NCBI GenBank assembly: GCA_000435715.1
Contig: FR882577.1
Coordinates: 1 to 35,543 of the forward strand
Direction of reading: 5' to 3'
DNA length: 35,543 nucleotides
Source of the DNA: Firmicutes bacterium CAG:145
GTDB lineage: Bacteria; Bacillota; Clostridia; Peptostreptococcales; Anaerovoracaceae
In this document: positions 1 through 6,972 of the stretch, piece by piece
How the letters are laid out: each line of letters starts with the position of its first letter
Position numbering within the stretch: the stretch's first letter is position 1
The notes under the pieces: generated by a model
Databases searched by the model: none
What the model was told of the DNA's origin: nothing
What the model saw: only the letters and a program-made list of their open reading frames with translations
Translations under genes and position numbers: made by a program

Positions 1-31
1 TAGCATTACCGATGGGGATTTAATCAACGAT

Positions 32-694
32 TTATGCAAAATAATAGTCATGCTCATAAAAGTATTTGTAGTGGTTACTTGATGTAGTTGAAGTTGCAGT
101 AAATGAGATTGAAACTAATTGATTAATACCTGCATTCACACCTATACCTCCACTTGAGGTTGTTGTTCCGTTATTATAAAAGTCTCCGTTTATAACATAC
201 TCTATTTTCTGTGTGCTGCGAAGCCATACTTTTAAGTCACCTCTAAACTGTTTTGATATTGACGAACCGTATGCTTTTCTAACAAGTTCCACATTATATA
301 TTGAATTTATATTGAAGAAATTTCCACCAGCATAAACTTGGCAATAAAATTCAATATAAGGTTTATATGAACTTGTTACATCAAGAGTTACTGTTCTTGT
401 AATGTATTTCACATCTCTTCTTTACTGATCTACTTTAATATTTTCTGGAAGAGTTGCTAATGCCTCATTATAGGTCATATCATGTTTATCTGCAATATCG
501 TTTACCATTTCATCGAAGGTCATCAATTCTTCTTCTGCCTTTTCAGGATTTTGCGCTAAATCAGCTAAAGAAATTACGCCTCGCATTTCAGTAGTTGCTT
601 TTTCTGTACTTGCATAAGTAGGTATAGTGAAACATGTAAAGATAAAGCAAAATATTATCGCAAGAGATAAACATTTTTTAGTTCTGTTCTTCAT
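32..694 (-). pseudogene. Secreted small protein gene interrupted by an in-frame stop
   Basis: Two minus-strand reading frames (694 to 422 and 412 to 32) lie in the same frame and are separated only by a TAA at 422-424 and three codons, so they read as one gene of about 220 codons with a single nonsense codon. The first part starts at ATG 694 behind a strong AAAGGAGG site. It has a signal peptide (Lys/Arg start, hydrophobic core IIFCFIFTCF, cleavage near TYAS), followed by an acidic segment containing a TFDEMVNDIADKHDMTYNEAL helix. The second part is rich in Ser, Thr, Tyr and Asn, suggesting a beta-rich exported domain. From memory, similar uninterrupted secreted proteins occur in Firmicutes; their function is unknown to me. 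The second part could be translated separately from GTG 412, but no good ribosome site precedes it. Confidence 0.7.
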
Positions 695-924
695 GACTGA
701 TCCTCCTTTAATTTTAAAATGAAGCTCCATACAGCCAATCCTATTCCAAACATACGAACTGATGGTATGATTTCCGGAAGTCTTATGTCGACATACTTGT
801 AGCTGAATATAGAATAATCTGAGTTGATTATATCCATTAAAAAGTCAGGTAAAAATGGAGCTAACAAAATTATAATCAAACCTGCTATAAAAAATTTAGT
901 TGAGCTTTTCTTTTCTTTCATCAT
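691..924 (-). CDS. Small two-helix membrane protein, function unknown
   Basis: A 77-residue protein with two predicted membrane segments (about residues 11-30 and 57-72) joined by a mostly polar loop, and a charged C-terminus. Start ATG 924 (or the adjacent ATG 921) follows a GGGAGGAGAG ribosome site. Its stop TGA overlaps the ATG of the downstream secreted-protein gene (ATGA), so the two are probably translationally coupled and work together, for example in export or immunity; that role is inference. I do not recognise the family. Confidence 0.6.
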   Translation of the reverse strand: MMKEKKSSTKFFIAGLIIILLAPFLPDFLMDIINSDYSIFSYKYVDIRLPEIIPSVRMFGIGLAVWSFILKLKEDQS

Positions 925-998
925 TCACTCTCCTCCCGTACACAGTATTCCTCTAAGCATACAACAACTTTTATGGTAGCTGCAAAGGAAACTAACAC
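921..998 (-). CDS. Possible leader micro-ORF before the small membrane protein
   Basis: A 25-codon frame starting at GTG 998 whose TGA overlaps the ATG of the 77-residue membrane protein. A very strong AAAGGAGG site lies upstream (about 1010-1018). The better-spaced ATG just upstream, in another frame, gives only Met-Val-Cys-stop. The peptide has a hydrophobic centre and an acidic end. Whether either frame is translated is not decidable from sequence alone; the strong ribosome site is what makes it worth listing. Confidence 0.3.
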   Translation of the reverse strand: MLVSFAATIKVVVCLEEYCVREESE

Positions 999-1031
999 AC
1001 CATTCTAATACCTCCTTTATAAGGTTAGTTT
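989..1031 (-). promoter_or_regulatory. Hairpin placing a strong ribosome site in its loop
   Basis: AAACTAAC (989-996) pairs with GTTAGTTT (1024-1031), an 8-bp perfect stem. On the minus-strand transcript the loop carries AAAGGAGG and an ATG. This could control initiation at the leader frame. The stem is AT-rich and might be chance. Confidence 0.3.
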
Positions 1032-1070
1032 TTCAGAGCAACTATCACAATAACATTTAAACTTATATGC

Positions 1071-1104
1071 AAAAAACGCATAGGCTTTTTTAGCTTATGC
1101 GTTT
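1071..1104 (-). terminator. Rho-independent terminator, minus strand
   Basis: A 13-bp stem with one mismatch (about 1074-1086 with 1091-1103) is followed on the minus strand by six T. No convincing gene lies directly upstream on that strand, so it either ends an unannotated short RNA or is left over from a lost gene. Confidence 0.55.
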
Positions 1105-1244
1105 AACTAATTCATTTAATCAATTATACAGTCGTTTAATATTTATGCTAATAAATAAATTGTAAAGGCAATAAGCTACTTGCTTATTAAATAGATTTAA
1201 CCTTCTAAAGCATAAAATATTTTATCTATCATTAAAATATCATA

Positions 1245-1262
1245 TTGACAACATATTGTCAA
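1245..1262. promoter_or_regulatory. Palindrome TTGACAA-CATA-TTGTCAA, operator-like
   Basis: A perfect 7-4-7 palindrome. Its core TGACAA-N4-TTGTCA is the same as in the two palindromes before TRAP binding-protein genes at 16512 and 20240. On the minus strand its right arm gives a perfect -35 (TTGACA), with a weak TATTTT 17 bp on, so it could sit over a promoter reading toward the minus-strand terminator at 1104. It lies in decayed AT-rich DNA, so the match may be coincidence. Confidence 0.35.
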
Positions 1263-1424
1263 CAAAACAATCACTTTTTTAAACAATAAAATATTTTTTC
1301 CTTTTTTAGGAGAAAAAAAGCTCGAAAAAGAATACACTTTTACATAATGGAGGCACACATCAAATATATATTCAATATAGGTATATTTAAAAACTAAGCG
1401 GGCAAGCTGCATTTCATGTCATAG

Positions 1425-1673
1425 TTGTCCACAGGCTATGTCGAAAGAAATAAGATATTGTTTAAGAGGAATATCATAATTTTCCTGCTAATTTTATTAG
1501 CCTTGATCACCTTTTTAAAACCTATATACTTTTGGTCAAAAGAAATTATACCCGCTTGGATTTTAGGAAAGGAGATATATTTTAATATACTATTCGGTGT
1601 TCTCTTAGGAAGTATTATATGTTTAAAGATGAACAGGCATAATAAATTCAAGAACGATGATAGAAAAATATGA
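1425..1673 (+). CDS. Possible small membrane protein, maybe 5'-truncated
   Basis: An 82-residue frame with two hydrophobic segments (about residues 15-33 and 51-68) and a basic, polar C-terminus. It begins only at a TTG immediately after an in-frame TAG, with no ribosome site, so the true N-terminus may have been lost. A good terminator follows 40 bases after the stop, which supports a former real transcript. I do not recognise the family. Confidence 0.35.
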   Translation: MSTGYVERNKILFKRNIIIFLLILLALITFLKPIYFWSKEIIPAWILGKEIYFNILFGVLLGSIICLKMNRHNKFKNDDRKI

Positions 1674-1714
1674 AAACAAACAAGAATCATGGAGTCATAT
1701 AAATGTATTTGCAC

Positions 1715-1755
1715 AGCCAAGGGATTCTCACTGCCGAAAATCCCTCGGCTTTTTT
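1715..1755 (+). terminator. Rho-independent terminator
   Basis: AGCCAAGGGATT (1715-1726) pairs with AATCCCTCGGCT (1739-1750), 12 bp with one mismatch, followed by a T run. It would end the transcript of the small membrane frame at 1425-1673. Confidence 0.7.
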
Positions 1756-1774
1756 CATCTTAAGAGATAATAAA

Positions 1775-1857
1775 CGACGCCTCTTTAACAAAATGCTTAT
1801 TAAGCGAGCCAATAAATAACAAGGCTCACAAGCAATATATGTACCTGTGAGTCTTGT
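1775..1857. repeat. 83-bp direct repeat, copy A
   Basis: Matches 4261-4343 with five differences over 83 bases, in the same orientation. The unit contains a hairpin (ACAAG-CTCACA arms) that in copy B serves as the likely terminator of tRNA-Ser. Here no tRNA follows. Some of the differences fall in the stem and keep pairing through G-U pairs. The two copies bracket 2.4 kb that carries the decayed HTH gene and the AAA ATPase. Confidence 0.85.
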
Positions 1858-1941
1858 CTGCACCGCCGAGCCGTAATACTTGCTTTTTTGCTGCTACAGC
1901 ACAAAAAGCGTCTTGTATCAGGGAATGAGCTCGAATCAATA

Positions 1942-2343
1942 AATTGGGATGACATTTTCGATGTAATTGACAGAGAATAGTTTTATAAGATTTGCCACAT
2001 GAGCAAATCGACAGCGAGGTATCTTTTACAAAGCGGAAAGGTACCCTGCAAATACACAGGCAAAAGAACACGGTGTTATAAAATAAAAAAAGAAGATGTT
2101 ATCGCTTACTTGAAAGACCGCAAGGCTTTCTCTGAAAGCTGCTCCTCCCCTGCCGGATGGGTGCAGCAAAGAATATTTAAAATCCTTTAAGAAATACAAT
2201 ATGAATATGATTCCGAAGGTTTATCTTGTGGAATTTTTCTGCTCTCAGTATTTTCGTACCATTACCCGCAAATCCGATTGGCATATCAGAATTTTAAAAG
2301 CCTTTCCGCATTGGAAAAAGATACGAGATGTTAAGGAAGAATA
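1942..2343 (+). pseudogene. Decayed helix-turn-helix (excisionase-like) gene
   Basis: Read in one frame, 1942-1977 encodes NWDDIFDVIDRE, then TAG at 1978-1980, then FYKICHMSKSTARYLLQSG and a basic domain reaching KKEDVIAYLKDR (to about 2130), typical of a small helix-turn-helix DNA-binding module. After about 2160 the frame is lost. A second stretch in another frame (about 2191-2343) encodes a C-terminal part with IPKVYLVEFF and FRTITRKSDWHI, ending at TAA. The gene therefore carries a nonsense codon and an internal deletion or frameshift. The family assignment is from the look of the motif, and the pairing of the two halves is inference. A short open frame from ATG 1999 to 2190 remains. Confidence 0.6.
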
Positions 2344-2383
2344 ACGCAAAAATCACTATTCGTCGTAAAAAGTGTAACGGTAA

Positions 2384-2416
2384 GCCGAATATTCGCTGTA
2401 TTTTTTGTAATTCGGC
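2384..2416. repeat. Short inverted repeat in a gene-free stretch
   Basis: GCCGAAT (2384-2390) pairs with ATTCGGC (2410-2416), followed by GTTTTAAGGCTTTT on the plus strand. It may be a weak terminator for the decayed HTH gene. Apart from the promoter and phased repeats near 2562-2635, I see nothing else between 2344 and 2653. Confidence 0.35.
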
Positions 2417-2561
2417 GTTTTAAGGCTTTTGTTTTTGATAAAAATACTATACATATTTTTTATCAGAATAATGTTGCTTCAACTCTACGGTTGTTTTTTC
2501 GCTAATCATCGGATTAAATTTCTGTTAGTCGTCGGAAAAGCATTGTAAATTTATCAAAAAC

Positions 2562-2635
2562 TGAAAAGTCGGAATTTTATCGAACAAATTATATTGAAAA
2601 GTCAGAATATTTATGCTATAATTCATTTGAAAAGT
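2562..2635 (+). repeat. Three TGAAAAGT copies at exact 33-bp spacing
   Basis: TGAAAAGT occurs at 2562, 2595 and 2628, exactly 33 bp (about three helical turns) apart. The first two units share further bases downstream. The middle copy overlaps the -35 hexamer of the ATPase promoter and the last lies about at the transcription start, an arrangement that suits a repressor or autoregulator contacting one DNA face. Confidence 0.45.
2594..2622 (+). promoter_or_regulatory. Near-consensus sigma-A promoter of the ATPase gene
   Basis: TTGAAA (2594-2599), 17-bp spacer, TATAAT (2617-2622). Transcription would start near 2629, which rules out any translation start upstream of about that point and supports ATG 2654 for the ATPase. 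Confidence 0.75.
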
Positions 2636-2653
2636 ATGACGGGGGGTGTGCTT

Positions 2654-4003
2654 ATGCTGTTTCGTAAGATAGAATCGCTCATTGAGGAGCATTTAAAATC
2701 AGATACAAAAAAGATTCTTTTAATTGACGGCGCTCGTCAAGTCGGCAAAACATATATTATTCGTTATGTCGGAGAAAAGCTGTTTGAAAATTTCATTGAA
2801 ATAAATATGGTTGAGGATTCTTTGGGCGACCGTCTTTTTGCCGAAACTAAAACGGTTGAAGATTTTTATCTCCAGATTAGTATGCTCAAAGGAGAGAAAA
2901 TGAAAGAAAAGGAGAATACTTTGATTTTCATTGATGAAATTCAAGCCTATCCCCATCTTCTGACTCTGCTAAAATTTTTGTCTCAGGATAACAAATTCAC
3001 ATATATTGCAAGCGGTTCACTCCTCGGCGTTACACTTTCACAAACTACATCTATCCCGATGGGCAGCATTAGAAAGGTTAGAATGTATCCGCTTGATTTT
3101 GAGGAATTTCTATATGCAAACGGTTTGAATGAACTTGCCCTTTCCTCAATGCGAAAAAAGTTTGAGCATCTTGAATCTCTCGATGAGCCAATGCACAATA
3201 AGATGATGGATTTATTTCGCAAATATCTGCTTATCGGTGGGTTGCCCGACGCAGTCAATGCGTATCTTGAAACCAAAAATATAAAAGCAGTCCGTGAAAT
3301 TCAAACCGAAACACATAGCTACTATGCCGCAGACGCAGCTAAATATGACGAAAAAAACAAGCTGAAAATACGCAGAATTTATGACCTTCTCCCGTCTAAT
3401 ATGGAGAATAAGAAAAAACGTGTTGTGGCAAAAAGTATTGAAGATAAAAAGGGCAAAACCTTTAATGATTATGTTGATGAGTTTGAATATCTTATAAGCG
3501 CAGGTATTGCTCTTAATGTTCAGGCAATTTCAAACCCCGTATTTCCGCTGATTGAATCCACTGGGAAAAACCTGCTTAAATTATATCTCAATGATGTCGG
3601 TATCCTGACCAATATACTATACGGCAATAATATTCGTGCCGTTTTAGATGATGAAAAAAGCATAAATCTCGGCTCGGTTTACGAGACGGTTGTGGCAAGC
3701 GAGTTGACCGCACACGGATTTAAACTCTTTTACTATGATAATCGCAATAAAGGCGAAGTAGATTATCTGATTGATGATTATGACAGTCTTTGCACTGTAC
3801 CGATTGAAGTGAAGTCGGGCAAAGACTATACCGTACACAGCGCACTTAATACATTTGTTAAGAATGAAGATTATCATATAAAAAAAGCGTTTGTTGTGTC
3901 TAACGAAAGAACTGTTAAACAAAACGGCAAAATAACATATATTCCGATTTATTATATTATGTTCTTCAATGCCGATTCCAGTAACAAGAATATGCAATTT
4001 TAA
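2654..4003 (+). CDS. AAA-family ATPase with DUF4143 C-terminal domain
   Basis: A 449-residue protein of the AAA_14/DUF4143 group, ATP-binding proteins that are common in accessory DNA and whose cellular role is not settled. Walker A is GARQVGKT at residues 26-33 (Lys32), and Walker B is LIFIDE with Asp94 and Glu95. The DUF4143-like half covers about residues 200-400 and includes the segment EVDYLI and the Glu-Val-Lys of PIEVKSGKDY, which resembles the core of restriction-type nuclease folds. Start ATG 2654 is chosen because the promoter lies at 2594-2622 and a G-rich site precedes it; a longer frame back to 2594 would begin inside the -35. The gene stands alone, with its own promoter and a terminator at 4029, between the two copies of an 83-bp direct repeat. 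Confidence 0.85.
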   Translation: MLFRKIESLIEEHLKSDTKKILLIDGARQVGKTYIIRYVGEKLFENFIEINMVEDSLGDRLFAETKTVEDFYLQISMLKGEKMKEKENTLIFIDEIQAYPHLLTLLKFLSQDNKFTYIASGSLLGVTLSQTTSIPMGSIRKVRMYPLDFEEFLYANGLNELALSSMRKKFEHLESLDEPMHNKMMDLFRKYLLIGGLPDAVNAYLETKNIKAVREIQTETHSYYAADAAKYDEKNKLKIRRIYDLLPSNMENKKKRVVAKSIEDKKGKTFNDYVDEFEYLISAGIALNVQAISNPVFPLIESTGKNLLKLYLNDVGILTNILYGNNIRAVLDDEKSINLGSVYETVVASELTAHGFKLFYYDNRNKGEVDYLIDDYDSLCTVPIEVKSGKDYTVHSALNTFVKNEDYHIKKAFVVSNERTVKQNGKITYIPIYYIMFFNADSSNKNMQF

Positions 4004-4028
4004 AATCGCACATTCAACTTATATGAGT

Positions 4029-4065
4029 CTCCTTTGTATAATAGTGATACAAAGGAGGTTTTGCT
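4029..4065 (+). terminator. Rho-independent terminator after the ATPase
   Basis: CTCCTTTGTAT (4029-4039) pairs perfectly with ATACAAAGGAG (4047-4057) across a 7-base loop, then GTTTTG. It lies 25 bases after the ATPase stop. Confidence 0.75.
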
Positions 4066-4078
4066 GTAAAAATGAAAA

Positions 4079-4097
4079 CCACGGGCTATGCCTGTGG
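4079..4097. repeat. Short hairpin, possibly an IS200/IS605-type end
   Basis: CCACGGGC-TAT-GCCTGTGG forms an 8-bp stem with one G-T pair and a 3-base loop, preceded by AAAA and followed by CTTAAAA. Subterminal hairpins of this size mark IS200/IS605 ends, but no transposase is present. The following 160 bases (to 4260) hold no convincing gene. Confidence 0.3.
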
Positions 4098-4260
4098 CTT
4101 AAAAGGTCTTCCGGTGGTGAGGAAAAAAAGACTTATATTTGTTATAGTAGAATTGGTCTGGTAACCAGATAAGGAACGAAGGAAGATCCGTAAGAGGAAG
4201 AATAAAAGAACCCCTCTGCGAGAGGTTGTTTGAGAAATGAATACGGTTGGCAGTCCGTTT

Positions 4261-4343
4261 CGACGCCTCTTTAACAAAATACTTATTAAGCGAGCCAATA
4301 AATGACAAAACTCACAAGCAATATATGTACCTGTGAGCCTTGT
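4261..4343. repeat. 83-bp direct repeat, copy B, abutting tRNA-Ser
   Basis: Second copy of the repeat at 1775-1857 (five differences). Its right end lies two bases from the CCA end of tRNA-Ser, so the repeat is the tRNA's 3' flank. The layout suggests duplication or integration next to the tRNA gene. Confidence 0.85.
4304..4341 (-). terminator. Terminator of tRNA-Ser
   Basis: On the minus strand, CTCACA (4337-4332) pairs with TGTGAG (4316-4311), extendable by G-U pairs, followed by TTTTGTC. It starts a few bases after the tRNA 3' end. Confidence 0.6.
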
Positions 4344-4345
4344 TT

Positions 4346-4434
4346 TGGCGGAGAAGGTGGGATTCGAACCCACGTGCCCTTGCGGACAACCGCATTTCGA
4401 GTGCGGCTCGTTATGACCACTTCGATACTTCTCC
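4346..4434 (-). tRNA. tRNA-Ser, anticodon CGA
   Basis: An 89-base gene on the minus strand. The acceptor stem GGAGAAG (4434-4428) pairs with CTTCTCC (4356-4350), with discriminator G and encoded CCA (4348-4346). The anticodon stem CCGCA/TGCGG frames the loop CTCGAAA, giving anticodon CGA (reads UCG). A long variable arm, typical of serine tRNAs, precedes the T arm with GGTTCGAATCC. Confidence 0.95.
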
Positions 4435-4495
4435 ATGACCATAATAATATACCACAGGATCCGTGGGTCCGCAAGATGTGTTTTTACTTTTCAGC

Positions 4496-4582
4496 TTAAA
4501 ATGTCTTAATTGTCAAGACATATTTTATCGCATATTCACATAAACGCTGGCGATATCTCATTTCTTCTGTTACAATACTCAT
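4496..4582 (-). pseudogene. N-terminal stub of an IS transposase
   Basis: Minus-strand ATG 4582, behind a well-placed AAAAGGAG site, opens a 28-codon frame that starts MSIVTEEMRYRQRLCEYAIKY and then ends in unrelated codons and TAA at 4498-4496. From memory this N-terminus resembles helix-turn-helix transposases of the IS481/IS3 type, which continue with a GVTKAA-like recognition helix; here that continuation is lost. The family call rests on 21 residues only. Confidence 0.5.
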
Positions 4583-4655
4583 GAGAGGATACTCCTTTTG
4601 ATACTTTTGTTTTTTCGTCGAAACTTATTGTATCAGAGTATTCCTCTCTTTTTTT
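4583..4655 (+). repeat. Long inverted repeat next to the IS stub
   Basis: GAGAGGATACTC... at 4584 pairs imperfectly with ...AGTATTCCTCTC ending near 4648, with GATAC/GTATC as the inner stem, and a T-rich tract follows. Hairpins at this place upstream of transposase genes are known to limit read-through from outside; on the plus strand it also resembles a terminator. Confidence 0.4.
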
Positions 4656-4767
4656 ATTTTTTTGTCACATATGTCTTATCACATTACATGTTTTTACTTT
4701 TCAGCTTAAAATGAAGATGTTGCGTCAGCTTCAAGCAAGAGGACGGCGATGGAGAAAACCTAAACAG

Positions 4768-4796
4768 TTGTGAAAATTCGAAAGCTGTGCTAAAAT
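4768..4796 (+). promoter_or_regulatory. Sigma-A-type promoter upstream of rmuC
   Basis: TTGTGA (4768-4773), 17-bp spacer, TAAAAT (4791-4796), about 140 bases before the rmuC start. Confidence 0.6.
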
Positions 4797-4934
4797 ATAC
4801 CTATTAATATATGGCGGACGTACTTTGCCCGACCGGTACGTGATCAGGCATAAGGAGAAGGCGAAGGCGATAGGCGAGACATGAGACTATATAGAGACTT
4901 TGCCGCCGAAAAAATATAAAAAAAGAGGAAAAAG

Positions 4935-6203
4935 ATGACAGAGACCACATTGATATACATACTTACAGCAGTTACCGGCGTTCTGACCGCATGTATCATT
5001 TTTCTGATGATAAGCAATAAAAATCTCATCAAGAAGATAGAGGATATGGATAAGAGCGACCAGGGAACCGTTCAGACGCTGCAGAATTCCTTTAAGACTT
5101 TTGGAGACATGATTTCTCAGAATCAGAGAGACAGCGCTGCGGCTATGGATAGACGGCTCTTGGACCTCAACCACAGATTTTCCAATATGGCGGTAGAGAA
5201 CGAGCAGAAGCTTGAAAACATCCGAAAGACCATGGAGCAGAGACTTTCGGATCTTACTGCCGATAATAACAAGCAGCTTACGCAGATGCGCCAGACGGTA
5301 GACGAAAAACTTCAGAAGACTCTGGAGGACAGAATAAGTCAGTCCTTCAAGCTTGTGAGCGAAAGACTTGAGGCCGTGTACAAAGGGCTGGGAGAGATGC
5401 AGAATCTGGCGGCAGGAGTCGGAGACCTTAAAAAAGTGCTTTCCAATGTCAAGACCAGAGGCATACTGGGTGAAGTTCAGCTTGGAGCTATACTGGAGCA
5501 GATACTGACTCCCGATCAATATGCAGAAAACGTCAACGTCAAGGGCGGCGGAGGCGAGAGAGTGGAATTTGCGGTCAAGCTTCCGGGCTCAGGCGAGGGA
5601 GAAATATGGCTGCCTATAGATGCTAAGTTTCCGGGAGATGCTTACGGCAGATTGATGGACGCATATGACAGCGGTGATACGGCAATGATAGAAGAAGCCG
5701 GAAAAAATCTGGAAAAGGTCATAAAGAGTGAAGCGAAAGACATAAAAAACAAATATATAGAACCGCCTAAGACGACGGATTTCGGGATAATGTTCCTGCC
5801 TTTTGAAGGTCTGTACGCCGAAGTGGTCCGCAGAGGTCTTCTGGAAGAACTCCAGAGGGAGTACAAAGTGAATATAGCAGGGCCTACCACCATGGCGGCT
5901 CTTTTGAACAGCCTTCAGATGGGATTCAGGACGCTGGCCATACAGAAACATTCAAGTCAGGTATGGAGCATACTGGGAGCAGTCAAGACAGAGTTCAACA
6001 AGTTCGGAGACGTGCTTTCAGCTACGCAGAAGAAGATAACACAGGCCGGAGACGAGCTGGATAAACTTATAGGCACCAGAACCAACAAGATAATGACTCA
6101 GCTTAAGAAAGTAACGGAGCTGCCGGAGGCCGCTTCGGAGCAGATACTGGATATGGCAGAGACAGACGGCGGGCAGTATAAGACGTCCGAAAATGACGAG
6201 TAG
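4935..6203 (+). CDS. rmuC: RmuC family DNA recombination protein
   Basis: A 422-residue RmuC-family protein. The family limits DNA rearrangement at repeats in E. coli and has a predicted nuclease-like core; its biochemical activity is not well settled. An N-terminal membrane anchor spans about residues 6-26, a long coiled coil about 30-130, and the RmuC domain about 150-390, with the family segments RGILGEVQL, LPIDAKFPGDAY and FGIMFLPFEGLYAE. The start ATG 4935 follows AAAGAGGAAAAAG. It is the first gene of a plus-strand run with a metallophosphoesterase, deoB and the nucleoside phosphorylase, behind the promoter at 4768. Confidence 0.93.
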   Translation: MTETTLIYILTAVTGVLTACIIFLMISNKNLIKKIEDMDKSDQGTVQTLQNSFKTFGDMISQNQRDSAAAMDRRLLDLNHRFSNMAVENEQKLENIRKTMEQRLSDLTADNNKQLTQMRQTVDEKLQKTLEDRISQSFKLVSERLEAVYKGLGEMQNLAAGVGDLKKVLSNVKTRGILGEVQLGAILEQILTPDQYAENVNVKGGGGERVEFAVKLPGSGEGEIWLPIDAKFPGDAYGRLMDAYDSGDTAMIEEAGKNLEKVIKSEAKDIKNKYIEPPKTTDFGIMFLPFEGLYAEVVRRGLLEELQREYKVNIAGPTTMAALLNSLQMGFRTLAIQKHSSQVWSILGAVKTEFNKFGDVLSATQKKITQAGDELDKLIGTRTNKIMTQLKKVTELPEAASEQILDMAETDGGQYKTSENDE

Positions 6204-6252
6204 AGCCGTCAGAATGTATATGAACTTGAGAATCTGAGATCGGGAAAGACTT

Positions 6253-6972
6253 ATGAAGATATTTGCGATAGGAGATTTGCATCTGTCCTTTGACAAAAGA
6301 GTAGAAAAACCTATGGATATATTCGGCGAACAGTGGGCTGATCATGCTCAGCGTCTCAAAGATAACTGGGTCGGATCGGTAAGCGAAGATGACACCGTCA
6401 TCATATGCGGAGACATTTCGTGGGGCCTGAGGCTTGAGGAAGCCGCCGCTGATTTTGAGTGGATAAAGGCGCTGCCGGGAAGAAAACTTCTGTTCAAAGG
6501 AAATCATGATCTGTGGTGGTCCTCTGCCGGAAAACTGAACAAGCTCTACGGAGACCAGAAGATGATCTTCCTCCAAAATGATGCGGCGCTTATTGAAGGC
6601 GACGGCGGAAAAAAGATAGCAGTATGCGGCAGCAGGGGATGGATATGTCCCGGAAGCGAAGGATTCACCGTCGAAGACGGCAGGCTGTACAGAAGGGAGC
6701 TTCTCAGACTGGAAATGTCCCTTAAAGAAGGAAAAGAACTCAAAGCCGACGAGATTATCGGCGCACTTCACTTTCCGCCTACCAACGATAAACAGCAGGC
6801 TTCGGGATTCACACATCTGCTGAGCCAATACGGGGTAAAGACATGCGTCTACGGACATCTTCACGGAAGCGATGCTTTTAAAAACGGCCCGAAGGGCATA
6901 TTTAACGGGGTCAGATATGAACTTGTTTCTCTGGATTATCTTGACGCCCATCCAAAGGAGGTAATTATATGA
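6253..6972 (+). CDS. Calcineurin-like metallophosphoesterase
   Basis: A 239-residue single-domain metallophosphoesterase with the full metal motif set: GDLHLS near the N-terminus (residues 7-12), GDISW, GNHDLWW and the late GHLH. The substrate is unknown; relatives are annotated as phosphohydrolases of the YpbG-like group. Its stop overlaps the deoB start by four bases, so it is translationally coupled to nucleoside salvage genes. Confidence 0.88.
   Translation: MKIFAIGDLHLSFDKRVEKPMDIFGEQWADHAQRLKDNWVGSVSEDDTVIICGDISWGLRLEEAAADFEWIKALPGRKLLFKGNHDLWWSSAGKLNKLYGDQKMIFLQNDAALIEGDGGKKIAVCGSRGWICPGSEGFTVEDGRLYRRELLRLEMSLKEGKELKADEIIGALHFPPTNDKQQASGFTHLLSQYGVKTCVYGHLHGSDAFKNGPKGIFNGVRYELVSLDYLDAHPKEVII

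Larger units (their letters stand above)
4479..4713. repeat. 25-bp direct repeats flanking an IS transposase stub
   Basis: Identical 25-base copies at 4479-4503 and 4689-4713 lie 210 bp apart in the same orientation. The left copy overlaps the 3' end of a 28-codon transposase-like fragment. Recombination between such repeats could have removed the rest of an element. Confidence 0.7.

Noticed and set aside
1197..1412. 71-codon minus-strand frame
   Set aside because: Extremely AT-rich and Phe/Tyr/Ile-biased, without a ribosome site; it crosses the palindrome at 1245.
1436..1720. 94-codon minus-strand frame opposite the small membrane protein
   Set aside because: Antisense shadow with no ribosome site; the plus-strand frame has the better protein character and its own terminator.
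4086..4442. Minus-strand frames across tRNA-Ser
   Set aside because: They read through the tRNA gene and the hairpin region.
4302..4499. 65-codon plus-strand frame opposite tRNA-Ser
   Set aside because: It is the antisense of the tRNA, a common false call.
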